In this document: one piece after another, positions 7,022 to 15,746 of the stretch | Layout of the letters: each line of letters starts with the position of its first letter | Numbering within the stretch: the stretch's first letter is position 1 | DNA from: Rickettsiales bacterium | Lineage (GTDB): Bacteria; Pseudomonadota; Alphaproteobacteria; Rickettsiales; Anaplasmataceae | DNA length: 16,851 nt | Reading direction: 5' to 3' | Assembly (NCBI GenBank): GCA_031286185.1 | Contig: JAITUS010000129.1 | Coordinates: 1 to 16,851 of the forward strand | Made by a program: the position numbers and the translations under genes | Notes under the pieces: model-generated | The model's database searches: none | What the model was told of the DNA's origin: nothing | Seen by the model: the letters and a program-made list of their open reading frames with translations, nothing else

Positions 7022-9454
7022 ATGCATAAGTTTTTGTTGATAGTGACACTCTTTATATTGTCCGGTTGTGAGTATCACTGTATTAAACCAGAAAGCTTAT
7101 CAAACTTGCACGAAAAATTAGATGTAGTGTCAACAGAGCAAAAGTGGGTTGATTCTGGTGTCCATATCTCAGATAGTAGTGTAAAAGTAACAGAGATTAG
7201 TGTAGTGCCTAGCAAGGTTAACTTTTGTCCTAAGCGGTATGAAGATTTTGCAGTTCAACCTGGGAAAGGTCCTGTTGTTGTTACATTGCCATTTGCGCTT
7301 AAAAAAGGTGATTCGATAAGCTTTAGTGTTATTGGGAGTAAAGTGTGTAAAAGTAAAGAAGATAGTACAAAAATCAGGTACGTAAAAATTGATGAAAAAT
7401 GCAGCGAGGAAGAAACAGAGCATTTCGCACACGTTTTAAATCAAAATGAATGTCAGGCAATATGGCAAAATGGAGAATACAAGTACACAATATGTCCTAA
7501 TAAATATATTGTAGGCGACCCAAAAAAGTTAAAGTGGTTGAATGGGAAAGAGTATTGGAGCCTCGATTCTTCAGAGTCAGATCAAGATGAAGAGAAAATC
7601 AAAAAGATCATCAACTCTATAAAACAACAAGGAAAAAATATAGATTGCAGCGAGCTTTCAGACGGCCAGGTGAGCGAAGTAGATACGTATATTCTAAATC
7701 TTGCCTGTGGGCGTATATGTAAGTTTTATAATCCTAACATGGAAGCAGAGAGTTGCGCTTATGTTGAATATAACACTACAGAATATGAATTGTTTCAGTC
7801 TATCAATAACAGTTCTAGTGGCCAATCCGTTGATACCAAAGTTATTGGTAATGTTTTAAAGGATGCAGAAGTCAAAACTGATGTCCCGCACTTAAGAATT
7901 TATATGGATGGTGAAAGTTTTGAATATTCGCAAGATGGTGGCACATACACTAATTATGACCACGAAATAAAAGAAGATCATCCAGTGCCAAAATTAACTT
8001 TTGGTTTGGGTGATAGAAATGGCAAGGGCGGCTACAACATAAGAGTAACAAGAATACCTAGTCCGAAAGATGACTTGTACATACATGTTTCTGATAAATT
8101 TCCCGAGCATAACCCTGGTGAAAACCAGGCGGATATATCTGTAGATATTAGCGAAGTTCATAACATCCAACATATGGAAAACTTGAAAGAAAAATTAAAA
8201 AACAAAAGCGGCACCATATATTATGGAATAAGAGACCATGGTTGCGATTATAAGGAAAACGAAGGTCAGTTTAGCATTAACCTAACGACCAAAGAACCAC
8301 CTACAAGAACTTTTAGTGTGATATATAATTTTTTTGATGAGAAAGTAAAAACTGCATTTTTCGGTTCTAGCTACAAAGATCCAGATATGACTCACTCTTC
8401 TAGTCCTGTAAAGTCTCTTTATCAAAGTTTTGTAGCATCAAATAGGACGAAGATCATTCGATCCATGATAGTATCGCTGTTAGTATTGTATATAGTATTG
8501 TATACTCTTTATTACTTTTTTGGTTTGACTCATGTTTCTATATATGAGTTTTTAATTATATGTGTAAAGATAGGAGTCATTACCCAACTGTTACGAGATA
8601 ATAGCTGGGACTTTTTTTATAACAATGCTTTTTCTATCTTTATCAACACTCCAAAACAGTTGATAGAAATAGCAAATTTTAGAGGCACGACATCAAATGT
8701 TTTTGAGTTTCTCGATTTGCCGTTGAATAGATTTTTGTCAGCACATTCAGTGTTATTAATAATATCTCTTATATTTTCTGGCCCTCTAGGTATTGTATCT
8801 TTTTGCTTGGTGATTTGGGGCTTAATAATAGTGGTATTATCTATTTTTAACGCCTTATTTTCTTTTATTACGTCTATAGCAATAGTTGCGTTATTGCTTT
8901 CTTTAACGCCTATCTTTATTATTTGCCTTCTGTTTACATACACTAGACAGATGTTTCACAATTGGGTCAAAAACTTGGCAAGATTTGCGATTCATCCAGT
9001 GGTGCTTTTAATTTTTATATCACTAGTAAGTCAAGTTATGGATTATATTGTGTATTCAGTGTTTAATTTCGAGGTCTGCACTACATGTATACTCAATGTT
9101 GACCTAAAGATTTTTAAAATTTGCATCTTCTATGGATATGCTTCCAAGTATACACCTAATATCGCCGTTATGATAGCTTTTGTTATCTTGGGTCATGCTA
9201 TGAAAGCTTTAGTCGAAGCTTCTTCGAAAATATCTGACTCGTTGTTTGGTGTTTATGTGCAAGATGAGCCTGGAAAACAATATCAACAGAGCCTAATGGG
9301 ATTAGTAGGACTAGATGAGCAAAGCGTTCACAGAAGACAGGCTGGAAGAGGAGGAGGTGCTTATCAACCGTCAGGTACACCAAGCAAAAGACCTGAATTG
9401 CCAAGGGCTCAAACGCCTAGGATAGGACCAGGAGGATCAGGAAGCGCGTCATGA
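7022..9454 (+). CDS. virB6: VirB6 family T4SS lipoprotein, second paralogue (VirB6-2)
   Basis: An 810-residue VirB6 paralogue. It begins with a lipoprotein signal, lipobox LSGC with C16, so the N end is probably lipidated. The head (17-475) has a W-V-D-S-G motif at 42-46, a D-x5-GGY element at 331-338 and a second Asp...Asn...G-Q-F element at about 405-417 just before the membrane region, all like elements of LecA-type beta-sandwiches. The VirB6 core spans about 478-680, with the motif LTPIFIICLLF at 628-638 and W648. A cysteine loop C686, C689, C701 matches one in VirB6-3. A final membrane segment lies near 712-730. The tail is Gly/Pro/Arg-rich and includes LVGLDEQS. Its stop overlaps the virB6-3 start as ATGA. 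The ribosome binding site is weak. Confidence 0.9.
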   Translation: MHKFLLIVTLFILSGCEYHCIKPESLSNLHEKLDVVSTEQKWVDSGVHISDSSVKVTEISVVPSKVNFCPKRYEDFAVQPGKGPVVVTLPFALKKGDSISFSVIGSKVCKSKEDSTKIRYVKIDEKCSEEETEHFAHVLNQNECQAIWQNGEYKYTICPNKYIVGDPKKLKWLNGKEYWSLDSSESDQDEEKIKKIINSIKQQGKNIDCSELSDGQVSEVDTYILNLACGRICKFYNPNMEAESCAYVEYNTTEYELFQSINNSSSGQSVDTKVIGNVLKDAEVKTDVPHLRIYMDGESFEYSQDGGTYTNYDHEIKEDHPVPKLTFGLGDRNGKGGYNIRVTRIPSPKDDLYIHVSDKFPEHNPGENQADISVDISEVHNIQHMENLKEKLKNKSGTIYYGIRDHGCDYKENEGQFSINLTTKEPPTRTFSVIYNFFDEKVKTAFFGSSYKDPDMTHSSSPVKSLYQSFVASNRTKIIRSMIVSLLVLYIVLYTLYYFFGLTHVSIYEFLIICVKIGVITQLLRDNSWDFFYNNAFSIFINTPKQLIEIANFRGTTSNVFEFLDLPLNRFLSAHSVLLIISLIFSGPLGIVSFCLVIWGLIIVVLSIFNALFSFITSIAIVALLLSLTPIFIICLLFTYTRQMFHNWVKNLARFAIHPVVLLIFISLVSQVMDYIVYSVFNFEVCTTCILNVDLKIFKICIFYGYASKYTPNIAVMIAFVILGHAMKALVEASSKISDSLFGVYVQDEPGKQYQQSLMGLVGLDEQSVHRRQAGRGGGAYQPSGTPSKRPELPRAQTPRIGPGGSGSAS

Positions 9455-12400
9455 TAAATAGAAGATCACTATTATTGATACTGTACCTTGCAATCACTGG
9501 TTGTAACATGGATTGTGTCGAGCCTGGGTTGCAAAGCAGAAATACTAGTGTTAACGTGAATGTTCCAGTTCGTAAAGCTGATGAAGGAGTTAAAATTCAT
9601 TGGGTTGATTCTGGTCAAGTAATTAGTAAGGATGAAAAAATCAAATTTACCCTTGGTGGATCAGTAAATTTTTGCCTCCCTAAAAAAGGCAAGAATCCAA
9701 GAAAAGTACTTGTTCCTGCCGTATTTTGTGCTGATGGTTCAATGCCAAATTATAGTAAAGCTGCAAATATTAACGATGTGTCCAATAATTACGGCGTTGA
9801 CGAAAAAGACGTCAGTGAAAACGAACTGTGTGGTGGTAGAGGGTTTGGTAGCAATAGACGTTATGTAAACACTGGAATTAAAGTGAATCCTGGTGATAAG
9901 TTAAGCTTTAGCTTAGTTCCCAGGGAGATAACAATTGATTATGACAACCCAGGAGAAAAAATCAGCTTTGATGACAATTGTTATAGAACTGAAAAAGAAG
10001 ATGACAAAGACAGAGCTACAATAAAAGAAATGCTCAATGGAGGAACGTTCTTTTGTGGAGACAATGGCAAAAGGACTGCAGTAGAATTTCCTAAACTCAA
10101 CAAAGAGGACATAGAAAAAAGAAAAGTGTTAGTTGGTAACGGCTACACTCCATATGATAACAAAGTGCATTTTAATAAAAATTTCATTAAGGAAAACGAG
10201 CCATGGATAGATGGTGCGCTGTTAGATTTGCGACGAGCAAGAGTAGGATTGAAAGAATTGTGTAAAGGAAGAAGTTGTGACTCTAACGAGAAGAAAAAGT
10301 ACAGCTCTTATGAGCTTAATTGTTACTACCAGAATATATGTTACACCAAAGAAGGTATATTCAATGATGGTTTGCGTAAAAAAGGAAACCGGAACTGTGT
10401 CTCTTCTATAAGATACAAAAAATATGATGCTAAAAACGGTACATGCGACATGTACTCTCACCTTAAAGAGGTTGAAGATAAGCTCAAGGAGATTGAAGAA
10501 AATAAAGGTAGCACTGGTTTTACGTCAACCAGCGAAGAAGACATCGAAAATATCTCCTGGGCTGAAGCTCTTGTTGCAAAAATTGGTGATCTTAATGATC
10601 AAGATACTGCTAAAGGTACTCAATGTCTTCCAAAAGAAAAAGGTGCAGGTGAAAATGATAAGCGAGGAGGGTATGATTATGTGCTTAAGTGTTCAAAAAC
10701 CAGCAATAATTTTGAAGATTTTTCTTTAAGGTTGAATTATAATTATGAAGTAAACGGAGGTGTACCGCCTGGTAGTAATATAATGCTCGCTATTGCAGGC
10801 TATGGTTTCTATGGAGCTGATAGGGGCGGGTACCATGTTGAAGTGACTAGATCATGTGAATACACCGATGGTGAGAAGCTGTATGTATATTTAGGTAACG
10901 AGCCACCTAAAGATTTGAGTGGCGTGGGAACTAGTGATTTCAAAGTAGTAGGGGTAAGAGGAAAAGTAGACGGAAAAGATAAGTATACCATATTAGATGT
11001 AATAAGCGGAGAACATTTTCAGGATGGAGAATCTAAGAAGATATATTTCGGTATCGATGTAAGTAACGTAGGAAAAGACGATATTACAGACGAAAAGGGC
11101 AAATATTATGAAAATAATGAGTATAATATAACCTTGTTTGTCAAAAGAAAGATTAACGATTTCATTTCATCAAATGTAAACAAGGTATTTGATTTTATAA
11201 AAAAAGAAGTAATTGGGAATAGCGTCAAAGATTTATATAAAGGGTATGCTAAAGGTTTCCTTCAAGGGGTAAGAGCTTTACTTACTTTATACATTATATT
11301 TACTGTTGTTGGCTATATGCTTGGAACAATACAGCTAAGTAAATTTGACTTTATTGTAAGGATGATGAAGATAGCATTTATAGCTTTTGCCTTTAGCGAT
11401 AAGAGCTGGGAACTCTTTGGCACAACTTTATCCAAACTTTTTATGGATGGTAGCACTCATTTAGTAGATAGTTTCTCTGGTTATATAGGAGAAGGAGGTA
11501 AAAGATTTGCGTTCTTAGATTTAACAGCAGGAATATTACTCACAGGAGAAACATGGATGAAGTTTTTATCGTTGATATTCGCTGGTCCTTTTGGTTTTAT
11601 CGCTTTTTTGATAATATTCCATGCTAGTTTTATGTTCTTAAAATGTATTATTAGCGCTACATTTAGATACGTAATATCTACTGTCCTAGTAGCGTTTTTG
11701 CTGTCATTAATGCCTTTATTTATCGTGTTTATCTTATTTCAACAGACTAAGTCCCTGTTTGATAACTGGATAAAGACACTTGCTCATGCTGCAGTACAGC
11801 CGATGATTTTACTTTCATCTTTATCAATTTTGAATCAATTGATGTATTCAGTTTTGTATAACCTCACAAATTTCTCTGCATGCTATCAATGTTTAATTAG
11901 TATAAATTTCTTATCCTATGATCTCTGTCTTATGAAATCCATACTGCCTCTTGGATATAGTCCTGGCACTAGTGTTGATGTTGCATTAAGTGATGGAACG
12001 AAAACTGGCGGACACTTTGCAGCATTACCTATAGACCTAATTCAGGCAATTATATACTTCATTATTGCCAAAGCAATGGAAGTTTTTGTTTCCGCATCAG
12101 AAACTATGGCACAAGCAATATTTAGTGCTGGTTTTGGGATTGCTGGCAGTGTTGGTCACGTTGCTAGCAGCGCATCACAAGCTATGCTGTCAACTGTTGG
12201 ACTTGATGGTGACACTCAGAGTATAATAAAGGACATCAAACAGAAAATGGGTAAAGATCGAGCGCAAATCGAATATAAGTTGCCTGAGACGCAATCTGGA
12301 ACACCAGGGCAAGGTTCTGAAAAAGGTCCTGATAAAACTGAAGGTAAGGAAAAAAAAGATCGAAAGGTAGCATTGTCTTTAACGCAAGAGCAACTAAAAG

Positions 12401-12456
12401 AGAAAGGAGAGCCTGAAGCTAAAGACAAGAAAAAAAAGGAAGAGAAACGTAAGTGA
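9451..12456 (+). CDS. virB6: VirB6 family T4SS lipoprotein, third paralogue (VirB6-3)
   Basis: A 1001-residue VirB6 paralogue with lipobox ITGC, lipid-accepting C18. The very large, Cys-rich head (about 19-600, some sixteen cysteines) repeats a motif: W-V-D-S-G at 51-55, and Y-V-N-T-G at 138-142 followed by NPGDKLSFSL. A DRGGYHVEV element is at 457-465, and a Y-Y-x-N-N-x-Y element at about 552-558 stands before the membrane region. The core has hydrophobic segments from about 605 to 800, with the motif LMPLFIVFILF at 753-763 and W773. The cysteine loop C811, C814, C826 has the same spacing as in VirB6-2. The last membrane segment is near 862-880. The tail shares TVGLDGDTQS with VirB6-2, then becomes strongly Lys/Glu-rich (950-1001). 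The start is supported by AGGAAG six bases upstream and the 4-nt overlap with virB6-2. Confidence 0.9.
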   Translation: MINRRSLLLILYLAITGCNMDCVEPGLQSRNTSVNVNVPVRKADEGVKIHWVDSGQVISKDEKIKFTLGGSVNFCLPKKGKNPRKVLVPAVFCADGSMPNYSKAANINDVSNNYGVDEKDVSENELCGGRGFGSNRRYVNTGIKVNPGDKLSFSLVPREITIDYDNPGEKISFDDNCYRTEKEDDKDRATIKEMLNGGTFFCGDNGKRTAVEFPKLNKEDIEKRKVLVGNGYTPYDNKVHFNKNFIKENEPWIDGALLDLRRARVGLKELCKGRSCDSNEKKKYSSYELNCYYQNICYTKEGIFNDGLRKKGNRNCVSSIRYKKYDAKNGTCDMYSHLKEVEDKLKEIEENKGSTGFTSTSEEDIENISWAEALVAKIGDLNDQDTAKGTQCLPKEKGAGENDKRGGYDYVLKCSKTSNNFEDFSLRLNYNYEVNGGVPPGSNIMLAIAGYGFYGADRGGYHVEVTRSCEYTDGEKLYVYLGNEPPKDLSGVGTSDFKVVGVRGKVDGKDKYTILDVISGEHFQDGESKKIYFGIDVSNVGKDDITDEKGKYYENNEYNITLFVKRKINDFISSNVNKVFDFIKKEVIGNSVKDLYKGYAKGFLQGVRALLTLYIIFTVVGYMLGTIQLSKFDFIVRMMKIAFIAFAFSDKSWELFGTTLSKLFMDGSTHLVDSFSGYIGEGGKRFAFLDLTAGILLTGETWMKFLSLIFAGPFGFIAFLIIFHASFMFLKCIISATFRYVISTVLVAFLLSLMPLFIVFILFQQTKSLFDNWIKTLAHAAVQPMILLSSLSILNQLMYSVLYNLTNFSACYQCLISINFLSYDLCLMKSILPLGYSPGTSVDVALSDGTKTGGHFAALPIDLIQAIIYFIIAKAMEVFVSASETMAQAIFSAGFGIAGSVGHVASSASQAMLSTVGLDGDTQSIIKDIKQKMGKDRAQIEYKLPETQSGTPGQGSEKGPDKTEGKEKKDRKVALSLTQEQLKEKGEPEAKDKKKKEEKRK

Positions 12457-12527
12457 TATCATGGAGTAACTAATTAAAAAGATATTTTAAGTAAAGTTTT
12501 ATTTCTATATTTGGAAAAAATTTAGAT
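12457..12527 (+). promoter_or_regulatory. virB6-3/virB6-4 spacer, AT-rich
   Basis: This 71-nt spacer is almost entirely A and T, with no hairpin plus U-run. GGA at about 12511-12513 is the only candidate ribosome binding site and lies rather far from the ATG at 12528. The longest gap inside the operon, it could hold a secondary promoter, but I see no clear -35/-10 pair. Confidence 0.25.
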
Positions 12528-15500
12528 ATGCAGTTACGCTTAGGCACATTTTGGTTTAGGTTATTACTTCTTGCAGCTTATGTGCTGATAACAGGTTGTA
12601 ATAAGAACGATATGCCTTTTCCAAGGTGCATATCTGCTGATTATTTTGGTCCTGAACCTATTACAGTTGGTGCTCATTTTCCAATCGGTCATGATGCGTT
12701 TTTTCCGGAAGGTGAAAGTGGAGAACCTATTGATCCTGAGACCGGCGAAATCAATTATGGGTTTCACCCTAACCAAGTGGTGAAGTGGAAGGATACCGGA
12801 CTTGAAACCAATGGAGATAATTTAATAGTACGAGTTAATGGTGCATGGACATCTTGGAGTAATAATAATAAGAAAGAATCCAAAGACAGTTACAGCTTGC
12901 AAAGCTTGGAGCAGTTGAAATATGCAACCAAATTCGAAAGCAAACAAGGCAATAATAGCTTGCCTGACTTTCACTTGGTTTGCAGTGATTATAAATCTAG
13001 TATGCAAAAATTTTCAAGTAGTTCTAGTACAAGTTGTACTGTAAATTGTAAGCGCATTAATGAGGATGATGGCAAAAGCATAGTATCACGTGGCGCTCCA
13101 TGTTGGTTTACCAATGGTCATGGTGCTTACCTTCTGTTTAAAAAGCCGGGTGATAACAACCCTAACGAAAGTCTGAGATCTATGCGCAACCCTCAATCTC
13201 CCACTGTGCATCTAGGTTATAACTCTGTAGCAGAAGATGGAAGTGGGCTTTTTACTTTGAAAAAAGATGAGAAAAAGTTAAAGGACATAAATTGTAATCC
13301 ACTGGAGTTAAAAAAAGGATGGAAAATATATGTAAAAATATTAGACAGATATTACTTAGACAATGTAGGCGGCTACTCTTTTGAATTTTTGAGCGGAGTG
13401 CAGCAACCAAGTAGTTTTGGGTTTTTTGATTACGTTTATCACTACCTAAAGTGTGTATTGTTGATCAATAAAAATTGCAAGGAGCATTTTAACAGTAACG
13501 ACCCTGCAGCAGCACAGGCTATGTTTCAGAATATAGCTGAAAAGAGTACAAGTTTTCATAATTTTGTTCTTTCCTTGCTTGTTTTATTTATAGTGATTTC
13601 ATCGCTCCTTTACCTTTTTGGTATGATACGAGAGACTAAGCGTGATATGCTCATCAGGATGATGAAAATCACTCTAGTAATAGTGCTTATATCTCCTGGA
13701 AGTTTTAAGTTTTTCTACGATCATTTCCTTACTTTGTTTGTTGAAGGACTTGAATATATGATAAATGTAATTACTAGCTTTGCTCCTAATATGAATACAG
13801 ATGCTAATTGGGACCCTGCCGAAGCCGGTGGAGAAGCCCGTGTTAAATTGTTCAGCTTCATGGAGGACATGTTCAATAAGTTTTTTGCTTACTCTGTTTG
13901 GAAAAAGTTTGCAGCGTTTTTGCATTACCAAATGTGGGCAAGCCTACTTATGATACCGGCAATTTTCATAGGGATCGTTTTATATTTCCTGCTATGTATA
14001 TATGCTTACATAATATTCCTTTCCGGTTTCGTGGGTATAGCTTTTCTTATAGCCATAATGCCACTGTTTCTAATTTCTATCTTATTTTCACCGCTGAAAA
14101 GTCTATTTGAAGGTTGGATAAAATTCTGTATTAGTTTCTGTTTACAATCGATTATGATATTTGCCCTGCTGTCATTGCTGGCTGCAATTATAATGAATAC
14201 CTTCTATAGACAGCTAGGTTTTACTGTATGCTACAATAAATGGTTTGAGGTAAGATTGTGTGCTCCAAAATGGATGTTTGGCGGTTTTTGTATCATTGAT
14301 AAACAGTACTTTGGTTGGACTCCAGGACAAATTTTTGTACCTTACACTATCGAAGAGGCTTCCCCAATGAACGTAGACAAAAGCATAGAGGGCATAGAAA
14401 AACTGAGCGGGGAAGGTGGCACAATAAAATTCACTGGCGGTGCTGGATATATCTTTCTTCCACCGGATTACATTGAAAAAGGGTTCCGTTATATAGACTA
14501 TCCCTTCTTTAACCCAGTTCCTGGTACTAAAGAAAATCCAGCAGACCATTATATAGCAGAAAGCGACATGGTGGTTAGTGGTGGTTGTAGTGAAAATGAG
14601 AAAAATCTAGTACGCTTAACAAACAGTTTATCCCATGCATCGGAAAAGGCTGATATCTTATCGTTGATAGGCAGTATAAACAATAAGATAGGTGGTGATG
14701 ATATTAATAAAATAGTAGAGCACCACTGTCAAGATATAAATAAATGCAACAGTTACAGGGAAATAATAAATAAAATAAGGGTTTTAGTGCAAAATATAAT
14801 TAAGCGAAGTGTAAACTGCGAATTAAAGAATTTCCATGATATAAATAACAATTACGAAGAAAATAGCGACTATCAAAGGGTGCAAGACATACAGAGAGGT
14901 TATTTAATCAATGCAGGGGAAATCTTTGTATTATTCTTGCTTTCATTTTTAATGTTCTCTTTACGTGAGTTTGTGCAACAAATGGGCTCAAGTATTGCTG
15001 GTGGTGGATTTAGCGTTTATGGTATATCTAGGATGTATGAAGCATCGCCTTTGGTTCGCGCAATGGAAGGACTCAAACAGCAGTGGTGGCAAAACTTTGT
15101 TGGTGGAAAACTAGAGTCTTTAGGCAGTTGGGCTACTCATTTACCGGATAGATTAGCCGGAGGTACGGCTAATCTACTAGGCAGGATACCACGAGTTGGA
15201 GGTGTGTTGAAATACACTATTGATGTGCCACGTAAGTTTGTAGGTGCTACTATCGAAGCAACAAAATTTGCAACATCGCCTAAAAATGACGTCGATAAAC
15301 TTGAGGAAAGAATTTACAAGGCGTTTGGAGTTGACAAGGAAGATATTACACACAGAAGAATTGGTAGATATTTAGATTATTATAAAGGATATGTGGGGTC
15401 ACATTTGGGCTATACAATAAAAGATGCTATGAAGTTTACTTGGGGGCATGGCGTTGATTCTATAGGAAAGCGTAGCTATAATCATAACTTACTCTATAGA

Positions 15501-15746
15501 GCAAAATCGCATAGGCGAGAATTCTTGGACAAACTTCATGATTACATCATAGGGCGCAAAAGAAAGCCAGAGAGATACAAGGATGAAGGTGATAGTAGCC
15601 AACCAAGTGCGCTGGATTCGGATAAATTACCAAGGCCTAGTGAGCCCAATTCGAAGAAATCAGGTGAGCTTTTGAGAGATCCATCAAAAGGATCAGTAAA
15701 AAGAAGTGTACCGGGTGAGCAAGAAGAGGGTAGCGATGAAGACTAG
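12528..15746 (+). CDS. virB6: VirB6 family T4SS lipoprotein, fourth paralogue (VirB6-4)
   Basis: The largest paralogue, 1072 residues. Its lipoprotein signal ends in ITGC, C24. The head (25-340) has the clearest lectin-like pattern of the set: W87-K-D-T-G91, GDN at 96-98 and G105-A-W107; then GAYLLFKK at 199-206; and finally D273 with D278-N279-x-GGYSFEF just before the membrane. Core segments lie near 344-366, 378-398, 468-521 and 531-557, with IMPLFLISILF at 510-520 and W530. A loop of about 240 residues (558-795, including C568, C578 and C588) separates these from a last membrane segment at about 796-812. A long basic-to-acidic tail of about 260 residues follows and is likely cytoplasmic. 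The stop overlaps the next gene by 11 nt. No homologous function beyond VirB6 is recognised for the tail. Confidence 0.9.
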   Translation: MQLRLGTFWFRLLLLAAYVLITGCNKNDMPFPRCISADYFGPEPITVGAHFPIGHDAFFPEGESGEPIDPETGEINYGFHPNQVVKWKDTGLETNGDNLIVRVNGAWTSWSNNNKKESKDSYSLQSLEQLKYATKFESKQGNNSLPDFHLVCSDYKSSMQKFSSSSSTSCTVNCKRINEDDGKSIVSRGAPCWFTNGHGAYLLFKKPGDNNPNESLRSMRNPQSPTVHLGYNSVAEDGSGLFTLKKDEKKLKDINCNPLELKKGWKIYVKILDRYYLDNVGGYSFEFLSGVQQPSSFGFFDYVYHYLKCVLLINKNCKEHFNSNDPAAAQAMFQNIAEKSTSFHNFVLSLLVLFIVISSLLYLFGMIRETKRDMLIRMMKITLVIVLISPGSFKFFYDHFLTLFVEGLEYMINVITSFAPNMNTDANWDPAEAGGEARVKLFSFMEDMFNKFFAYSVWKKFAAFLHYQMWASLLMIPAIFIGIVLYFLLCIYAYIIFLSGFVGIAFLIAIMPLFLISILFSPLKSLFEGWIKFCISFCLQSIMIFALLSLLAAIIMNTFYRQLGFTVCYNKWFEVRLCAPKWMFGGFCIIDKQYFGWTPGQIFVPYTIEEASPMNVDKSIEGIEKLSGEGGTIKFTGGAGYIFLPPDYIEKGFRYIDYPFFNPVPGTKENPADHYIAESDMVVSGGCSENEKNLVRLTNSLSHASEKADILSLIGSINNKIGGDDINKIVEHHCQDINKCNSYREIINKIRVLVQNIIKRSVNCELKNFHDINNNYEENSDYQRVQDIQRGYLINAGEIFVLFLLSFLMFSLREFVQQMGSSIAGGGFSVYGISRMYEASPLVRAMEGLKQQWWQNFVGGKLESLGSWATHLPDRLAGGTANLLGRIPRVGGVLKYTIDVPRKFVGATIEATKFATSPKNDVDKLEERIYKAFGVDKEDITHRRIGRYLDYYKGYVGSHLGYTIKDAMKFTWGHGVDSIGKRSYNHNLLYRAKSHRREFLDKLHDYIIGRKRKPERYKDEGDSSQPSALDSDKLPRPSEPNSKKSGELLRDPSKGSVKRSVPGEQEEGSDED
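15725..15730 (+). promoter_or_regulatory. Ribosome binding site deciding the start of the acidic protein gene
   Basis: AGAGGG lies five bases before the ATG at 15736, within the end of virB6-4. It favours this ATG over the in-frame GTG at 15706, which has no comparable site. Confidence 0.6.

Noticed and set aside
10424..10729. Plus-strand 101-codon frame inside virB6-3
   Set aside because: Out-of-frame shadow of a well-supported gene with Lys/Leu-rich low-quality translation.
12457..12527. Internal promoter before virB6-4
   Set aside because: AT-rich spacer gives many weak -10-like strings but no paired -35; not strong enough to call.
15706..15735. GTG start adding ten residues to the acidic protein
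   Set aside because: No good ribosome binding site there, and the ATG at 15736 has AGAGGG at ideal distance.
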